64,000 bases of DNA from Bradyrhizobium vignae (GCF_004114425.1 NZ_RDQF01000023.1:1-64000), one strand, 5' to 3'. Positions 52,502 to 61,771 are shown, counted from the first letter of the stretch. Program-made: numbers and translations. The notes: a model not told the origin generated them from the letters alone.

Positions 52502-54229
52502 CTATTTCTTCAGTGCGAAGACCCAGATGACGCCGCCCTGCGGCACATTGGCTTCGATGCCGATATTGTTGGTCACGAGCGCATCCTGGATGCGCTGCGC
52601 ATCCACGCCCCATCCCGACTGGATCGCGATGTACTGCGTGCCGTCGATCTCGTAGGACACCGGCATGCCCATGATGCCGGAGTTCGTCTTCTGCTCCCAC
52701 AGCAGCTCGCCGGTCTTGGCGTTGAAGGCGCGGAAGTTGCGGTCGTTGGTACCGCCGGCGAAGACGAGATCGCCCGCAGTCGCCGTCACCGAGCCAAACA
52801 GCTGCGATTTCGGGAAGTTGTGCTGCCACACCTTCTTGCCGGTGGCGGGATCCCAGGCCTGAAGCTCACCGAAATGATCCGCGCCAGGCTTCGCCTTGAG
52901 GCCGATGTCCTCCGGCTTGGTGCCGAGCCAGAGCTCGCCAGGCTTCAGCGCGACCTTCTCGCCGGTGAAGCCGCCGCAGAAATTCTCGTTGGCGGGTACG
53001 TAGACGAGACCGGTCTTCTGGCTGTAAGCCGCGGACGGCCAGTCCTTGCCGCCCCAAAGCGAGGGGCAGAACTCCACGCGTTTACCGAGGACCGGCTTGT
53101 GGGCGGGATCGACGATCGGCTTGCCGGTCTCGGGTTCGATGCCCTTCCAGACGTCGGTGGAGACGAACGGCCAGCCGGCGACGTAGTTGATCTTGGTCGG
53201 TGTCCGCTCGAGCACCCAGAAAATCGCGTCGCGTCCCGGATGGACCAGACTCTTGATGTTGCGGCCATCGCGCTGCAGGTCGATCAGCATTGGCGCTTCG
53301 ACCTCGTCCCAGTCCCAGGAATCGTTCTGGTGATACTGGTGATGGGTCTTGATCTTGCCGGTGTTGGGATCGAGCGCGAGCACCGATGATGTGTAGAGAT
53401 TGTCGCCGGGATGCGAGTCGCCGGGCCAGGGCGCGGCGTTGCCGACGCCCCAATAGATCGTCTTGGTCTCCTTGTCGTAATTGCCGGTCATCCAGGCCGA
53501 GCCGCCGCCGTTCTTCCAGTCGTCGCCCTGCCAGGTGTCATGGCCGGGCTCGCCTTCGCCCGGAATGGTGAAGGTGCGCCACAGCTCCTTGCCATCCTTG
53601 GCATCGTAGGCGGCGACATAGCCGCGCACGCCGAACTCGCCGCCGGAGCCGCCGACGATGACCTTGCCGTCGACGATGAGCGGCATCAGGGTCATGTACT
53701 GGCCCTTCTTGTAGTCCTGCACCTTGGTGTCCCACACCACCTTGCCGGTCTTGGCATCCAGTGCGACGACGTGATCATCCGTCGTGGCAAGGTAGAGCTT
53801 GTCCTCCCAGAGGCCGACGCCGCGGCTGGTCGGATGCAGCTGGAACAGATCATCGGGGAGCTGCCGCTTGTAGCGCCAATATTCGTCGCCGGTCTTGGCG
53901 TTCAACGCGATCACCTGCCCCATCGGGGTCGCCACGAACATCACGCCGTTGTTGACGATCGGCGGCGCCTCGTGGCCTTCGATGACGCCTGTGGCAAAGG
54001 TCCAGACCGGTGTGAGGTTTTTCACGTTGGAGGTGTTGATCTGGTCGAGCGGGCTATAGCCGTGCCCGTCATAGGTGCGCCGGTAGAGCATCCAATTGCT
54101 TGGCTCCGGATTTTCCAGCCGCTGCGCGGTGACCGGAGAATAATTCTCGATCGGGCCCGACACGGCGGCCGTCGAGGCGAGGCAGGTGAAGGCGACGAAG
54201 CCGGACAGGTACCATTGCTTCCTGGTCAT
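52502..54229 (-). CDS. Divergent PQQ dehydrogenase without the vicinal disulfide
   Basis: 575 residues. Signal peptide to about residue 24; the eight-bladed quinoprotein fold is complete. The catalytic Asp306 and extra Asp308 (NDSWDWDEVEAPM) mark a lanthanide-type metal site. At the position where methanol/ethanol dehydrogenases have adjacent cysteines the sequence reads LHPTSRGVGLW, so the PQQ-capping disulfide ring is missing. Only isolated cysteines remain (EFCPSLWGG, ENFCGGF). The substrate is unknown. It lies 115 nt downstream of a Rieske protein gene on the same strand and has no cytochrome c beside it, suggesting an unusual electron acceptor. Confidence 0.88.
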   Translation of the reverse strand: MTRKQWYLSGFVAFTCLASTAAVSGPIENYSPVTAQRLENPEPSNWMLYRRTYDGHGYSPLDQINTSNVKNLTPVWTFATGVIEGHEAPPIVNNGVMFVATPMGQVIALNAKTGDEYWRYKRQLPDDLFQLHPTSRGVGLWEDKLYLATTDDHVVALDAKTGKVVWDTKVQDYKKGQYMTLMPLIVDGKVIVGGSGGEFGVRGYVAAYDAKDGKELWRTFTIPGEGEPGHDTWQGDDWKNGGGSAWMTGNYDKETKTIYWGVGNAAPWPGDSHPGDNLYTSSVLALDPNTGKIKTHHQYHQNDSWDWDEVEAPMLIDLQRDGRNIKSLVHPGRDAIFWVLERTPTKINYVAGWPFVSTDVWKGIEPETGKPIVDPAHKPVLGKRVEFCPSLWGGKDWPSAAYSQKTGLVYVPANENFCGGFTGEKVALKPGELWLGTKPEDIGLKAKPGADHFGELQAWDPATGKKVWQHNFPKSQLFGSVTATAGDLVFAGGTNDRNFRAFNAKTGELLWEQKTNSGIMGMPVSYEIDGTQYIAIQSGWGVDAQRIQDALVTNNIGIEANVPQGGVIWVFALKK

Positions 54230-54344
54230 GGACGTTCCCCTTTTTCATCCGTTTGAATTCTTGTGAATTCTTGTCGTTCGTCCCGTCGTCCGCCCATCGG
54301 CGGAGGCGGCCTCTCGTGACGCGGGCAATGGCCCGTACCATCCA

Positions 54345-54995
54345 TCATCCTGGCTGCGCGGCACCTACCTTTCCGATGAAGTTGCCGGCGACGCTCAGCG
54401 AACCGTCAGCGAGCGCCAACGGCAGCGCTGCAAGCCGTCGCGGCGCCGGCCCGAACACGACCTGCGCGCCCGCGCGGGGATCGTATTCGGAGTTGTGGCA
54501 CATGCACTTGAGCACCTCCTTGTCACCGACATCGCTCTTCACCCAGGCGGTGACGGGGCAGCCCGCATGCGAGCAGATCGCGGAATAGGCGATGATGCCG
54601 TCGACGGCCCGCGCGCGGGTCTTCTCGTCGAGCTCGGCGGGATCGAGCTTGATGATCAGGATCTCGTTGAGCCGTGAGGCACTGCGCACCACCGCTGTGT
54701 TGGGATCCTTCGGCCAGGCATGAACCGGCGGTCCGCCCGCCGTCAGATCGGCCGCAGTGATGAGTTTCCCTTCCTTGTCGCCCTCGGAAAAGACGAGCAG
54801 ATCGCCTTTCTGCGGCCGCTCGTCGGAGCCGGGCGGATCATCTGCACGCGCGTGGGTGGAACAGCCGAGACATGCGGTGGTCGCCAGCGCACCCAGCAGC
54901 AGGATTCGTCGCGTCTGCCTCGTGCCTGCGTCAACGTCGGGTTCCGCAGGACCCTCGGAGAACGAGGAATTGGGATCGAACGATGCACAAACCAT
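54345..54995 (-). CDS. Exported Rieske 2Fe-2S protein next to the quinoprotein
   Basis: 216 residues from the ATG at 54995 (ribosome site weak; start uncertain). A TRRILLLGALATTACLGC segment resembles a twin-arginine or lipoprotein-type signal, fitting a folded exported cofactor protein. Rieske ligands are CSHAGC and CMCHNSEYDPRAGAQV, giving two Cys and two His. It resembles the small, stand-alone Rieske proteins rather than the bc1 subunit. Being the first gene before the 52.5-kb PQQ dehydrogenase it may accept its electrons. Confidence 0.85.
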   Translation of the reverse strand: MVCASFDPNSSFSEGPAEPDVDAGTRQTRRILLLGALATTACLGCSTHARADDPPGSDERPQKGDLLVFSEGDKEGKLITAADLTAGGPPVHAWPKDPNTAVVRSASRLNEILIIKLDPAELDEKTRARAVDGIIAYSAICSHAGCPVTAWVKSDVGDKEVLKCMCHNSEYDPRAGAQVVFGPAPRRLAALPLALADGSLSVAGNFIGKVGAAQPG

Positions 54996-55244
54996 ACGCG
55001 CTAGCAGGCGCTGGAACTCTGCCGAAAAGAAGGCGAAGAATTGGCGCCGCAATGCATCAATGTGGCTTTGCTCGCGTGGATTGAACGAGAACGACCGCAA
55101 AGCGAGCGCGTTTTCGCGAATTCCATATCGAAATGCGCGGACGGCATGATGATTTTGCAGATCAGCCCGACGATGTAGGAATTGGTGCAACGCGCCAATC
55201 ACCGGCGACGCGAGCCGCGCGTTTTTCAGCAGGCATTCTGCATG

Positions 55245-55709
55245 TCACGACCTGAGCACGTGACGCGGCGAAGCGATGCGGCCCGCAACAGTTGCCGATG
55301 CCATTTCAAAACTGTCGGCGATACGACGCGCCTTGTCGATGAACAGCGCAGCCGCCGCCGGCGGACAGACTTCGCGCGCGGTCTGTTCGAACAGGTCAAG
55401 CCAGCGGTCGAAATGGCCGCCAGCCAGGCTCAGCGGCAGGTGCGTCCGCATCGGCGAGCCGTGATAGCGACCGCTCATCAGCACGACCGACGACCAGAAA
55501 TCCCGGAGCTTGGCGAGATGCTCGTCCCAGTTCTGGACGATCGCAAAAACCGGACCAAGCAGGGCGTCCTCGCGTACGCGCCCGTAGAAGCGCGTGACCA
55601 GTTCCCCGATCATCTCCTCGGTGATCCCGGTGCGCTCGATCGCGTCCTGAGTCAGCAGGTTCCGCCGCGCAGCCGCCGCCTCGCGTTCGGCCTTCAATCG
55701 ATCCGACAT
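55245..55709 (-). CDS. Group III truncated haemoglobin
   Basis: 154 residues from the ATG at 55709 (AGAGAGGA upstream). The 2-over-2 globin pattern of group III is recognised from MIGELVTRFYGRVREDALLGPVF, LRDFWSSVVLMSGRYHG and the proximal-histidine region LAGGHFDRWLDLFEQ. Group III globins bind oxygen or nitric oxide with roles in redox protection. It is separate from the Rieske gene by about 250 nt. Confidence 0.9.
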   Translation of the reverse strand: MSDRLKAEREAAAARRNLLTQDAIERTGITEEMIGELVTRFYGRVREDALLGPVFAIVQNWDEHLAKLRDFWSSVVLMSGRYHGSPMRTHLPLSLAGGHFDRWLDLFEQTAREVCPPAAAALFIDKARRIADSFEMASATVAGRIASPRHVLRS

Positions 55710-55842
55710 GTCCTCTCTTGTCCGTCTGTTGTTCCCGCGAGCCGTCCATTCGTTGTCGGGCCGATTGCACGCGGCGTCTTTGTCGCAGCGCAAATTGCGG
55801 TCTGTGGCGGCGGACGCAGAGTGCCCGCCGCCAATGCCTTCA

Positions 55843-56694
55843 TCAGGCGCTATAGATGTAGAAGCCCTGCCCGGTCTTGCGGCCGAGATGGCCGGCATCG
55901 ACCATCTCTTTCAGCAGCGGCGCTGGCCGATATTTAGGATCGTTGAAGCCCTTGTAAAAGACCTCCATCACCGAGAGCATGGTGTCGAGCCCGACGAGAT
56001 CGGCAAGCGCCAGCGGCCCGATCGGATGGTTGCAGCCGAGCTTCATGCCGGCATCGATCTCTTCCGCCGTCGCGATCCCCTCCTGGAGCGCGAAGATCGC
56101 TTCGTTGATCATCGGGCAGAGGATGCGGTTGACGGCAAAGCCCGGGCTGTTCTTCGCCGTGATCGCCACCTTGCCGACGCGCTTGGCGAAATCCAGCGCC
56201 TGGGCGTGGGTGTCGTCGGAGGTCTGCAAGCCGCGGATCAGTTCCAGCAACGCCATCACCGGCACCGGGTTGAAGAAGTGCATGCCGATGAAGCGGTCGG
56301 GACGATCGGTTGCCGCTGCAAGCTTGGTGATCGAAATCGACGAGGTATTGGTCGCGATCAGCGTACGCGGCGACAGCGTGGCACAGAGATCCTTCAGGAT
56401 CTTGACCTTGAGCTCCTCGTTCTCGGTGGCAGCCTCGATGACGAGGTCACAATCCGACAGCTTCGCCCGATCGGTCGTGCCGGTGATGCGCTTCAGCGTC
56501 GCCTCGCGATCGGCCGCCGACATCTTCTCTTTCTTGACCAGGCGGTCGAGGCTGCCGCCGACGGTCGAAAGCCCACGGTTCACGGCCGCATCGGAAATGT
56601 CGACCATCACGACTGAGAGTCCGGCCGCGGCGCAAACCTGCGCGATGCCGTTTCCCATGGTCCCTGCCCCGATGATGCCAACGGTTTGGATCAT
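55843..56694 (-). CDS. 3-hydroxybutyryl-CoA dehydrogenase
   Basis: 283 residues. NAD site GIIGAGTMGNGIAQ (7-20), catalytic His139 in GMHFFNPVPVM, and NSPGFAVNR plus the C-terminal substrate domain ending GRKTGQGFYIY. Converts (S)-3-hydroxybutyryl-CoA to acetoacetyl-CoA. Could supply or use the thiolase product at 9741. AAGGATG precedes the start. Monocistronic here. Confidence 0.95.
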   Translation of the reverse strand: MIQTVGIIGAGTMGNGIAQVCAAAGLSVVMVDISDAAVNRGLSTVGGSLDRLVKKEKMSAADREATLKRITGTTDRAKLSDCDLVIEAATENEELKVKILKDLCATLSPRTLIATNTSSISITKLAAATDRPDRFIGMHFFNPVPVMALLELIRGLQTSDDTHAQALDFAKRVGKVAITAKNSPGFAVNRILCPMINEAIFALQEGIATAEEIDAGMKLGCNHPIGPLALADLVGLDTMLSVMEVFYKGFNDPKYRPAPLLKEMVDAGHLGRKTGQGFYIYSA

Positions 56695-57166
56695 TGCGTC
56701 ACATCCTTCATCTTTGCGGGCGAGCCAGTAGCAGCCGGCCCCATTGTTCCTGCATCAGGGTCTAGCACCGTCACCGGGCGGGTGCGACCTGATCCTGTCG
56801 CTTCCTAAGTGCATCCACGGGCGGAATAAAGCCGTCCACGGCCGCACCGCGCCAGGATTTGGGCTCCTCCCTGCCCGAAATGGCCGGATCTTGTGCCCTG
56901 CGGCCCCTGCACAGCTCGATGAAGGCCCGGCGTCGGGCGCCCGATCCATATGGACCAAAGCTCACCTGAGCACCCCGAATTGTGACCCCTTGATTGTGGC
57001 GGCCGCAGCGGCCAGAACCGGTGCAGTTGCCATCCGAGGATGTGCAGGGGGGGGGACCCGGCTCGCCATCGACGCCGGCCGAAGCTGTCAGGGGGCTGCC
57101 AAGGATGAAGGAGTGCGCGACAGACGTGGTCACCGGCATCGAGCCGGCGCAACAGCGTCAGGCCGG
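56695..57166. other. Gene-free region before tupB
   Basis: About 470 nt. An open frame runs through it into tupB but its composition is not protein-like and includes a nine-G run at 57047-57055. No molybdenum or tungsten cofactor riboswitch could be recognised by eye. Probably contains the tupB promoter; deletion of an older gene is possible. Confidence 0.4.
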
Positions 57167-57865
57167 ATGAACGATTTCGCGCGATCCGTCGGTGCCGCCT
57201 TCACGCTAATCGGCGAAGCCGACGCCGAGCTGCTGGGCATCGTCGCATTGTCCGTACGGGTCAGCCTGAGCGCCAGCATCATCGCGCTCCTGATCGGCGC
57301 GCCGTTCGGGGCCCTGCTTGCGATCACTCGTTTCCGGGGGCGTCAGGTCATCGTCATTCTGACCAATGCGCTGCTCGGCCTTCCGCCCGTCGTGGTCGGG
57401 CTTGCTCTCTATCTGCTGCTGTCGCGGTCCGGCCTGCTCGGAGCTGCGGGCCTGTTGTTCACGCCGGCCGCCATGGTGATTGCGCAGACGCTGCTGGCCA
57501 CGCCGATCGTGGTGGCGCTGGTGCACCGGCCGGCAAGCCTGCTGTGGGCGGAATACGGCGACCTGGCGCGGATCGACGGGCTGTCAGCGCTGCGCAGCAT
57601 GGCCCTCCTGTTCGCGCTCGGCCGGACCTCGTTGCTGACGGCCTTTCTCGCGGCGTTCGGGCGCGCCATTGCGGAAGTCGGTGCCATCATCATCGTCGGA
57701 GGCAACATCCGCGGCTTCACCCGCACGATGACGACAGCGATCGCGCTGGAAACCAGCAAAGGCGATCTGCCGCTGGCGCTCGGGCTCGGACTGATCCTGC
57801 TCGCCCTGAGCGTCGCGGTGTCGACCGTCGCCTTCGTGTTAGTGGGACGCGTTGGGGAAAAATAG
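57167..57865 (+). CDS. tupB: Tungstate-type ABC permease (TupB-like)
   Basis: 232 residues from the ATG at 57167. Five to six transmembrane helices and the EAA loop. The start MNDFARSVGAAFTLI and AEVGAIIIVGGNIRGFTRTMTTAIALETSKGDLPLAL match TupB of tungstate transporters. It would pair with the tungstate-binding protein. Its stop lies inside the 3' end of tupA, which is on the other strand. No ATPase (tupC) is visible in the window. Confidence 0.85.
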   Translation: MNDFARSVGAAFTLIGEADAELLGIVALSVRVSLSASIIALLIGAPFGALLAITRFRGRQVIVILTNALLGLPPVVVGLALYLLLSRSGLLGAAGLLFTPAAMVIAQTLLATPIVVALVHRPASLLWAEYGDLARIDGLSALRSMALLFALGRTSLLTAFLAAFGRAIAEVGAIIIVGGNIRGFTRTMTTAIALETSKGDLPLALGLGLILLALSVAVSTVAFVLVGRVGEK

Positions 57866-58648
57866 CTGCTCGCCGCCGACCTTGTATCCGGCTATCGCTT
57901 CCTGCCCCTTCGACGAGATCAGCCAATCGATGAAGGCCTGCCCGTCCTTCGCCTTCACATTCGGATGCTTTTCAGGATTCACCAGCATGACGCCGTACTG
58001 GTTGAAGAGCCGCTTGTCACCCTCGGTCAGGATGGCGAGTTCGCCACGGTTCTTGAACGACAGCCAGGTGCCGCGGTCCGACAGGAGATAGGCGTTCGAC
58101 GATGAGGCCATGTTCAGCGCCGGGCCCATGCCCTGACCAATCTCCCGGTACCAATTGTCTTTGCCGGCACTGAGGTCGACACCCGCCTCTTTCCATAATC
58201 GCAGCTCGGCCGCGTGCGTGCCGGACTTGTCGCCGCGCGAGATGAACGGCGCCTTGGCCGCGGCGATCTTGCGCAGCGCATCCGTGACGTCCTTGCTGCC
58301 GGCGATCTTCGCGGGGTCGCTCTTCGGGCCGACGATGACGAAGTCGTTGTACATCACGTCGAACCGCTTCACGCCCTGCCCTTCGGACATGAACTTGTCT
58401 TCGGCCGCCCGGTCGTGGACGAACACGACGTCTGCGTCCCCGCGCCGCCCGATGTCCAGTGCCTGACCGGTGCCCACGGCGACGACCTTCACGCTGATGC
58501 CCTCAGCCTTCGCAAACAGCGGCAGCAAATGGCCGAACAGCCCAGACTGTTCCGTCGAGGTGGTCGAGGCCACGGTGATGGTGCGGTCCTGTGCGAATGC
58601 GATGGTGGACCAGAGCAGAACCGCTCCGATCGTGACAAGCTTCCTCAT
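57839..58648 (-). CDS. tupA: Tungstate-binding periplasmic protein (TupA-like)
   Basis: 269 residues from the ATG at 58648 (GAGGACGGCGC upstream). Signal peptide to AFAQD. Family motifs: TTSTEQSGLFGHLLP, VGTGQALDIGRRGDADVVFVHD and FISRGDKSGTHAAEL; Ser/Thr residues bind the oxyanion. Tail-to-tail with tupB, overlapping by 27 nt. Usually tupA, tupB and tupC form one operon, so the gene order here is rearranged. Tungstate could serve molybdo/tungsto-enzymes such as the one at 49 kb. Confidence 0.92.
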   Translation of the reverse strand: MRKLVTIGAVLLWSTIAFAQDRTITVASTTSTEQSGLFGHLLPLFAKAEGISVKVVAVGTGQALDIGRRGDADVVFVHDRAAEDKFMSEGQGVKRFDVMYNDFVIVGPKSDPAKIAGSKDVTDALRKIAAAKAPFISRGDKSGTHAAELRLWKEAGVDLSAGKDNWYREIGQGMGPALNMASSSNAYLLSDRGTWLSFKNRGELAILTEGDKRLFNQYGVMLVNPEKHPNVKAKDGQAFIDWLISSKGQEAIAGYKVGGEQLFFPNASH

Positions 58649-58927
58649 GCGCCGTCCTCGACCCGACAATGACGGTCCTGAATAGCCGCTGGCGATGACG
58701 GCGGGAAGCCCACCTTAGGTCGCAACGACAATTGATGCGCGCGCGTGTGGAGGAAGCGCGAACTCCAATTCGCTAAGCGGGATGAAATTCGCCACGCACA
58801 GTGGACGCGTGGATGTTCTGCAATTGGTCCTCCCTACATTGACACGGATGTGACGGCCGGGGCAGGTTTTCACATTGCTCGCGAATCAGCGATAGCCTCA
58901 CGCCGAGTACCTCTTGGACAACTCCCA

Positions 58928-60082
58928 GTGCTTTCGAGACTGATATCGTTGCTGCGCCGCATCCCTGCGGTGAACTGGGCGTTTACCCGACTTTGGCCCT
59001 CGCCGCACAGCGGCAACATTGAGGCCACGCCGATCGCCACAGATGCTTCGCCCGCCGTCGTCGAAGACGTCGCGGCCACTGCTCAAGCGGCAATCGCCGA
59101 GATCGGCACCGACCTGGTACATGGCGACGCTGACCTCGCCACCCAGGCTCCGGTCGCGGAGAACAACGCGGCTGTGTCTGGCATCGCGGAGAATCCGTCC
59201 GACGATATCTGCATCAGCGAGGACTCATCGCCGGAAAGCGTAACGGAAATCGAGGCACCCGCGACGGCACCCGTCGCCGAGGCGGTGTTGGTTTCATCGG
59301 CCGATGCGGAGAACGAGCCAGTTGCGGGTTCTGACCTCGCCAGCATTGGCGAAGCATCGCCCGCTGAAGTCGATTCCGTCGTTGCAGAAGAGGTTGTGGT
59401 TTCATCATCAGACGTCGCGACCGCTTTGACTGATGCTTCGGATGCCGTCGTCGAGGCTGCTCCCTCGCCCGAGGTTTCCGCCGGGATCGAAATGGTCGCC
59501 GTCGAAGCAATCCCGGTCCTCCTCGGCGAGGCCGATAGCGTTCCGGCTAATGTCTCTGAAACCCCTGCCGACAGCGGCGGCCCAGCGCCCCCCGTCGAGA
59601 TCGCGCCGGCCCCCGGAAACGATCTTCCGCTCGCCACAGCCATTGCGACGGCAGCGGACGAACCATCCAGCGACGTCACCGACATCGAACCGACTCCGGC
59701 TCTCGCGTGTCCTTCTCCAGAGATCCGCAGCGCACCGAAAGTTCGCGCGAGAGCCGCGGAGCCCGCCGATCGCACCGCGTTGATCCGGCAGCGCTGGGCC
59801 GAGAGCGGAATCAGGATGTGGAATCCGCGGCTTCACGGCACCGGCGAGGCCGCGCTGAACATCCAGGGGAGCGTCGGGCTGCTGCCGCCGGCGCCCGGCG
59901 AGACAATGCCGCGCTACGACAAGCTGGAATTCAAGATGCTCGGCGGACAGATCGTCTGTGAGGGCGTCATCGTCGAGGCGCCCGCACAGGCGAGCCATCG
60001 CAGTTTCACGCGGCTCGCCGAGCCGCGGACCGTCGAGCGGATCCGCGAACCGGCGCGGGAGCGCCGGGCCGTTCCCGCCTGA
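58928..60082 (+). CDS. Acidic, largely disordered hypothetical protein
   Basis: 384 residues if begun at the GTG at 58928; a GTG at 58745 gives 445. No start has a clear ribosome site. A short amphipathic head (LSRLISLLRRIPAVNWAFTRLW) is followed by about 250 residues of Ala/Val/Glu/Ser-rich, acidic low-complexity sequence. The last 110 residues look folded: ADRTALIRQRWAESGIRMWNP, NIQGSVGLLPPAPGETMPRYDKLEFKMLGGQIVCEGV. No family known to me. The compositionally biased linker suggests a tethered domain. Confidence 0.6.
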   Translation: MLSRLISLLRRIPAVNWAFTRLWPSPHSGNIEATPIATDASPAVVEDVAATAQAAIAEIGTDLVHGDADLATQAPVAENNAAVSGIAENPSDDICISEDSSPESVTEIEAPATAPVAEAVLVSSADAENEPVAGSDLASIGEASPAEVDSVVAEEVVVSSSDVATALTDASDAVVEAAPSPEVSAGIEMVAVEAIPVLLGEADSVPANVSETPADSGGPAPPVEIAPAPGNDLPLATAIATAADEPSSDVTDIEPTPALACPSPEIRSAPKVRARAAEPADRTALIRQRWAESGIRMWNPRLHGTGEAALNIQGSVGLLPPAPGETMPRYDKLEFKMLGGQIVCEGVIVEAPAQASHRSFTRLAEPRTVERIREPARERRAVPA

Positions 60083-60145
60083 TCCTTTCTTCTGCGACCA
60101 CATTCACGATGTGCTAGGCTGATGTCCCGATATGGGAGGTCGCAT

Positions 60146-60424
60146 ATGCGCGCAAGGCCGTTGCTTCTAGTCGTGATCGCCTTTGCGATCTCACAGCCGG
60201 CACTCGCCGCGGGCAAACGGCCACGTCCTGCAGCCACGGCTGCTCCCGCCACCGATCCGGCAGCGCCCTACAAGGCCGATCGACTCTCTTCCTCACGCGG
60301 AGAGACGATCCTGAACACGCCCGGCCAGACCACCGTGCTGACGCGACAGGTCCTCGACGACATGAACGCGACGAGCCTGAGAGGCGCGATGCGCTCGACC
60401 GCCGGGGTGACGATCGGACGCTAG
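60146..60424 (+). CDS. Short exported protein resembling a TonB-receptor plug start
   Basis: 92 residues from the ATG at 60146 (GGGAGGTCGCAT upstream). Signal peptide to PALAA, then RLSSSRGETILNTPGQTTVLTRQVLDDM, followed by NATSLRGAMRSTAGVTIGR and a stop. That is how the plug of a TonB-dependent receptor begins, but the rest of the plug and the barrel are missing and do not appear downstream. Either a truncated receptor or a genuine short plug-like protein. It precedes blaBJP by about 150 nt. Confidence 0.6.
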   Translation: MRARPLLLVVIAFAISQPALAAGKRPRPAATAAPATDPAAPYKADRLSSSRGETILNTPGQTTVLTRQVLDDMNATSLRGAMRSTAGVTIGR

Positions 60425-60572
60425 GCGTTGTGCACGCCTTTCGGCCGAAATGCCGCCATTCCGACCCGGAGTCTCCGACATGAAACAGTTGCCCCGGAAG
60501 CCGGCCGCAACGTAACCTCGGCGCCGGTGGAGCCCCGGCAACCGCCCGATCAAAAACTGTGGGAGGCAAATC

Positions 60573-61460
60573 ATGAGAAGACTCGCGGCCGCGCTTTGCG
60601 CACTGGCTCTGTTCGCAACGGGCGCGCAAGCGCAGACCATCAAGGATTTCCTCGGAGCGGTGATGCAGAAATGGACGGCGCCGTTCGAGCCGTTCCAGCT
60701 CATCGGCAACATCTACTATGTCGGGACCGAAGGCATTGCCGTCTACGTCATCAGGACATCGCAGGGCCTGATCCTGATGGACACGGCGATGCCGCAGTCG
60801 ACCGGCATGATCAAGGACAATATCGCAAAGCTCGGCTTCAAGGTCGCCGACATCAAGGTAATCCTCAACACGCATGCGCATCTCGACCACACCGGTGGCT
60901 TCGCCGAGATCAAGAAGGAGACCGGCGCGCAGCTCGTGGCCGGCGAGCGCGACAAGCCGCTGCTCGAAGGCGGCTACTATCCCGGCGACGAGAAGAACGA
61001 GGCTCTCGCCTTCCCGCCGGTGAAGGTCGATCGTGTCGTGAAGGAAGGCGACAAGATCACGCTCGGCGACACCACGCTGACGGCGCATGCGACGCCCGGC
61101 CACTCGCCGGGTTGCACGAGCTGGCAGATGACCGCCAAGGACGGCAAGGAAGACCGCGAGGTGCTGTTCTTCTGCAGCGGCACGGTTGCGCTGAACCGGC
61201 TGGTCGGCCGGCCGACCTATCCCGGCATCGTCGACGATTACCGCGCGAGCTTCGCCAAGGCCAAGGCGATGAAGATCGACGTGCTGCTCGGGCCGCATCC
61301 GGAGGTCTATGGCATGCAGGCCAAGCGCGCGCAGATGAAGGAGGGCGCGCCGAACCCGTTCGTCAGACCGGGAGAGCTTGCAACCTACGTCACCGGCCTG
61401 TCGGAAGACTTCGACAAGCAGCTCGCCAAGCAGACCGCAGCGCTCCAGCCTGCGAAATAG
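60573..61460 (+). CDS. blaBJP: Subclass B3 metallo-beta-lactamase of the BJP-1 type
   Basis: 295 residues. I recognise the sequence as the BJP-1 enzyme family of Bradyrhizobium: signal peptide, IKDFLGAVMQKWTAPFEPFQL, zinc ligands His101, His103, Asp105 and His106 in NTHAHLDHTGGF, the B3 block ATPGHSPGCTSW and LGPHPEVYGMQAKR. The plug segment at the mature N-terminus is reported to fold into the active site in BJP-1. It hydrolyses beta-lactams in vitro; the natural role is uncertain. GGGAGGCAAATC precedes the start. It is monocistronic. Confidence 0.95.
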   Translation: MRRLAAALCALALFATGAQAQTIKDFLGAVMQKWTAPFEPFQLIGNIYYVGTEGIAVYVIRTSQGLILMDTAMPQSTGMIKDNIAKLGFKVADIKVILNTHAHLDHTGGFAEIKKETGAQLVAGERDKPLLEGGYYPGDEKNEALAFPPVKVDRVVKEGDKITLGDTTLTAHATPGHSPGCTSWQMTAKDGKEDREVLFFCSGTVALNRLVGRPTYPGIVDDYRASFAKAKAMKIDVLLGPHPEVYGMQAKRAQMKEGAPNPFVRPGELATYVTGLSEDFDKQLAKQTAALQPAK

Positions 61461-61771
61461 CCCTCATCTGGCCTCTGCATCGATGGTGCTCCTCACCTCT
61501 CGCCGACGGTGAGGGGGACCGAGCCCACCGGCTGCCACGATGGTTGGCAGGCCGTAGCTGCGGTGAAAACGGGCGACTACTTGTGTCTGAGACACAGGCC
61601 CCTTGCCGGCCGGACATCCTTAACGAGACCTCACCAATGCACGCGACCGGAACCTCCTGAGGTAGCGTGCAACCGGTGCTGGTCTTCCGCGCACGCCCCG
61701 GTCTAACGCGCCCTTTACCCGGACCGTGCAAGATCGCCCGCGTTTTCAGGGACTCCGGGGTTCGTATTTCA
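61461..61771. other. Gene-free region after blaBJP
   Basis: About 310 nt. A CTCACCTCTCGCCGACGGTGAGG dyad near 61494 resembles the REP-like palindromes and could terminate blaBJP. Nothing else supported. Confidence 0.4.

Noticed and set aside
56744..57166. N-terminal extension of the tupB frame by 141 codons
   Set aside because: Sequence is not protein-like and includes a nine-G run; TupB proteins begin at the MNDFARSVG methionine.
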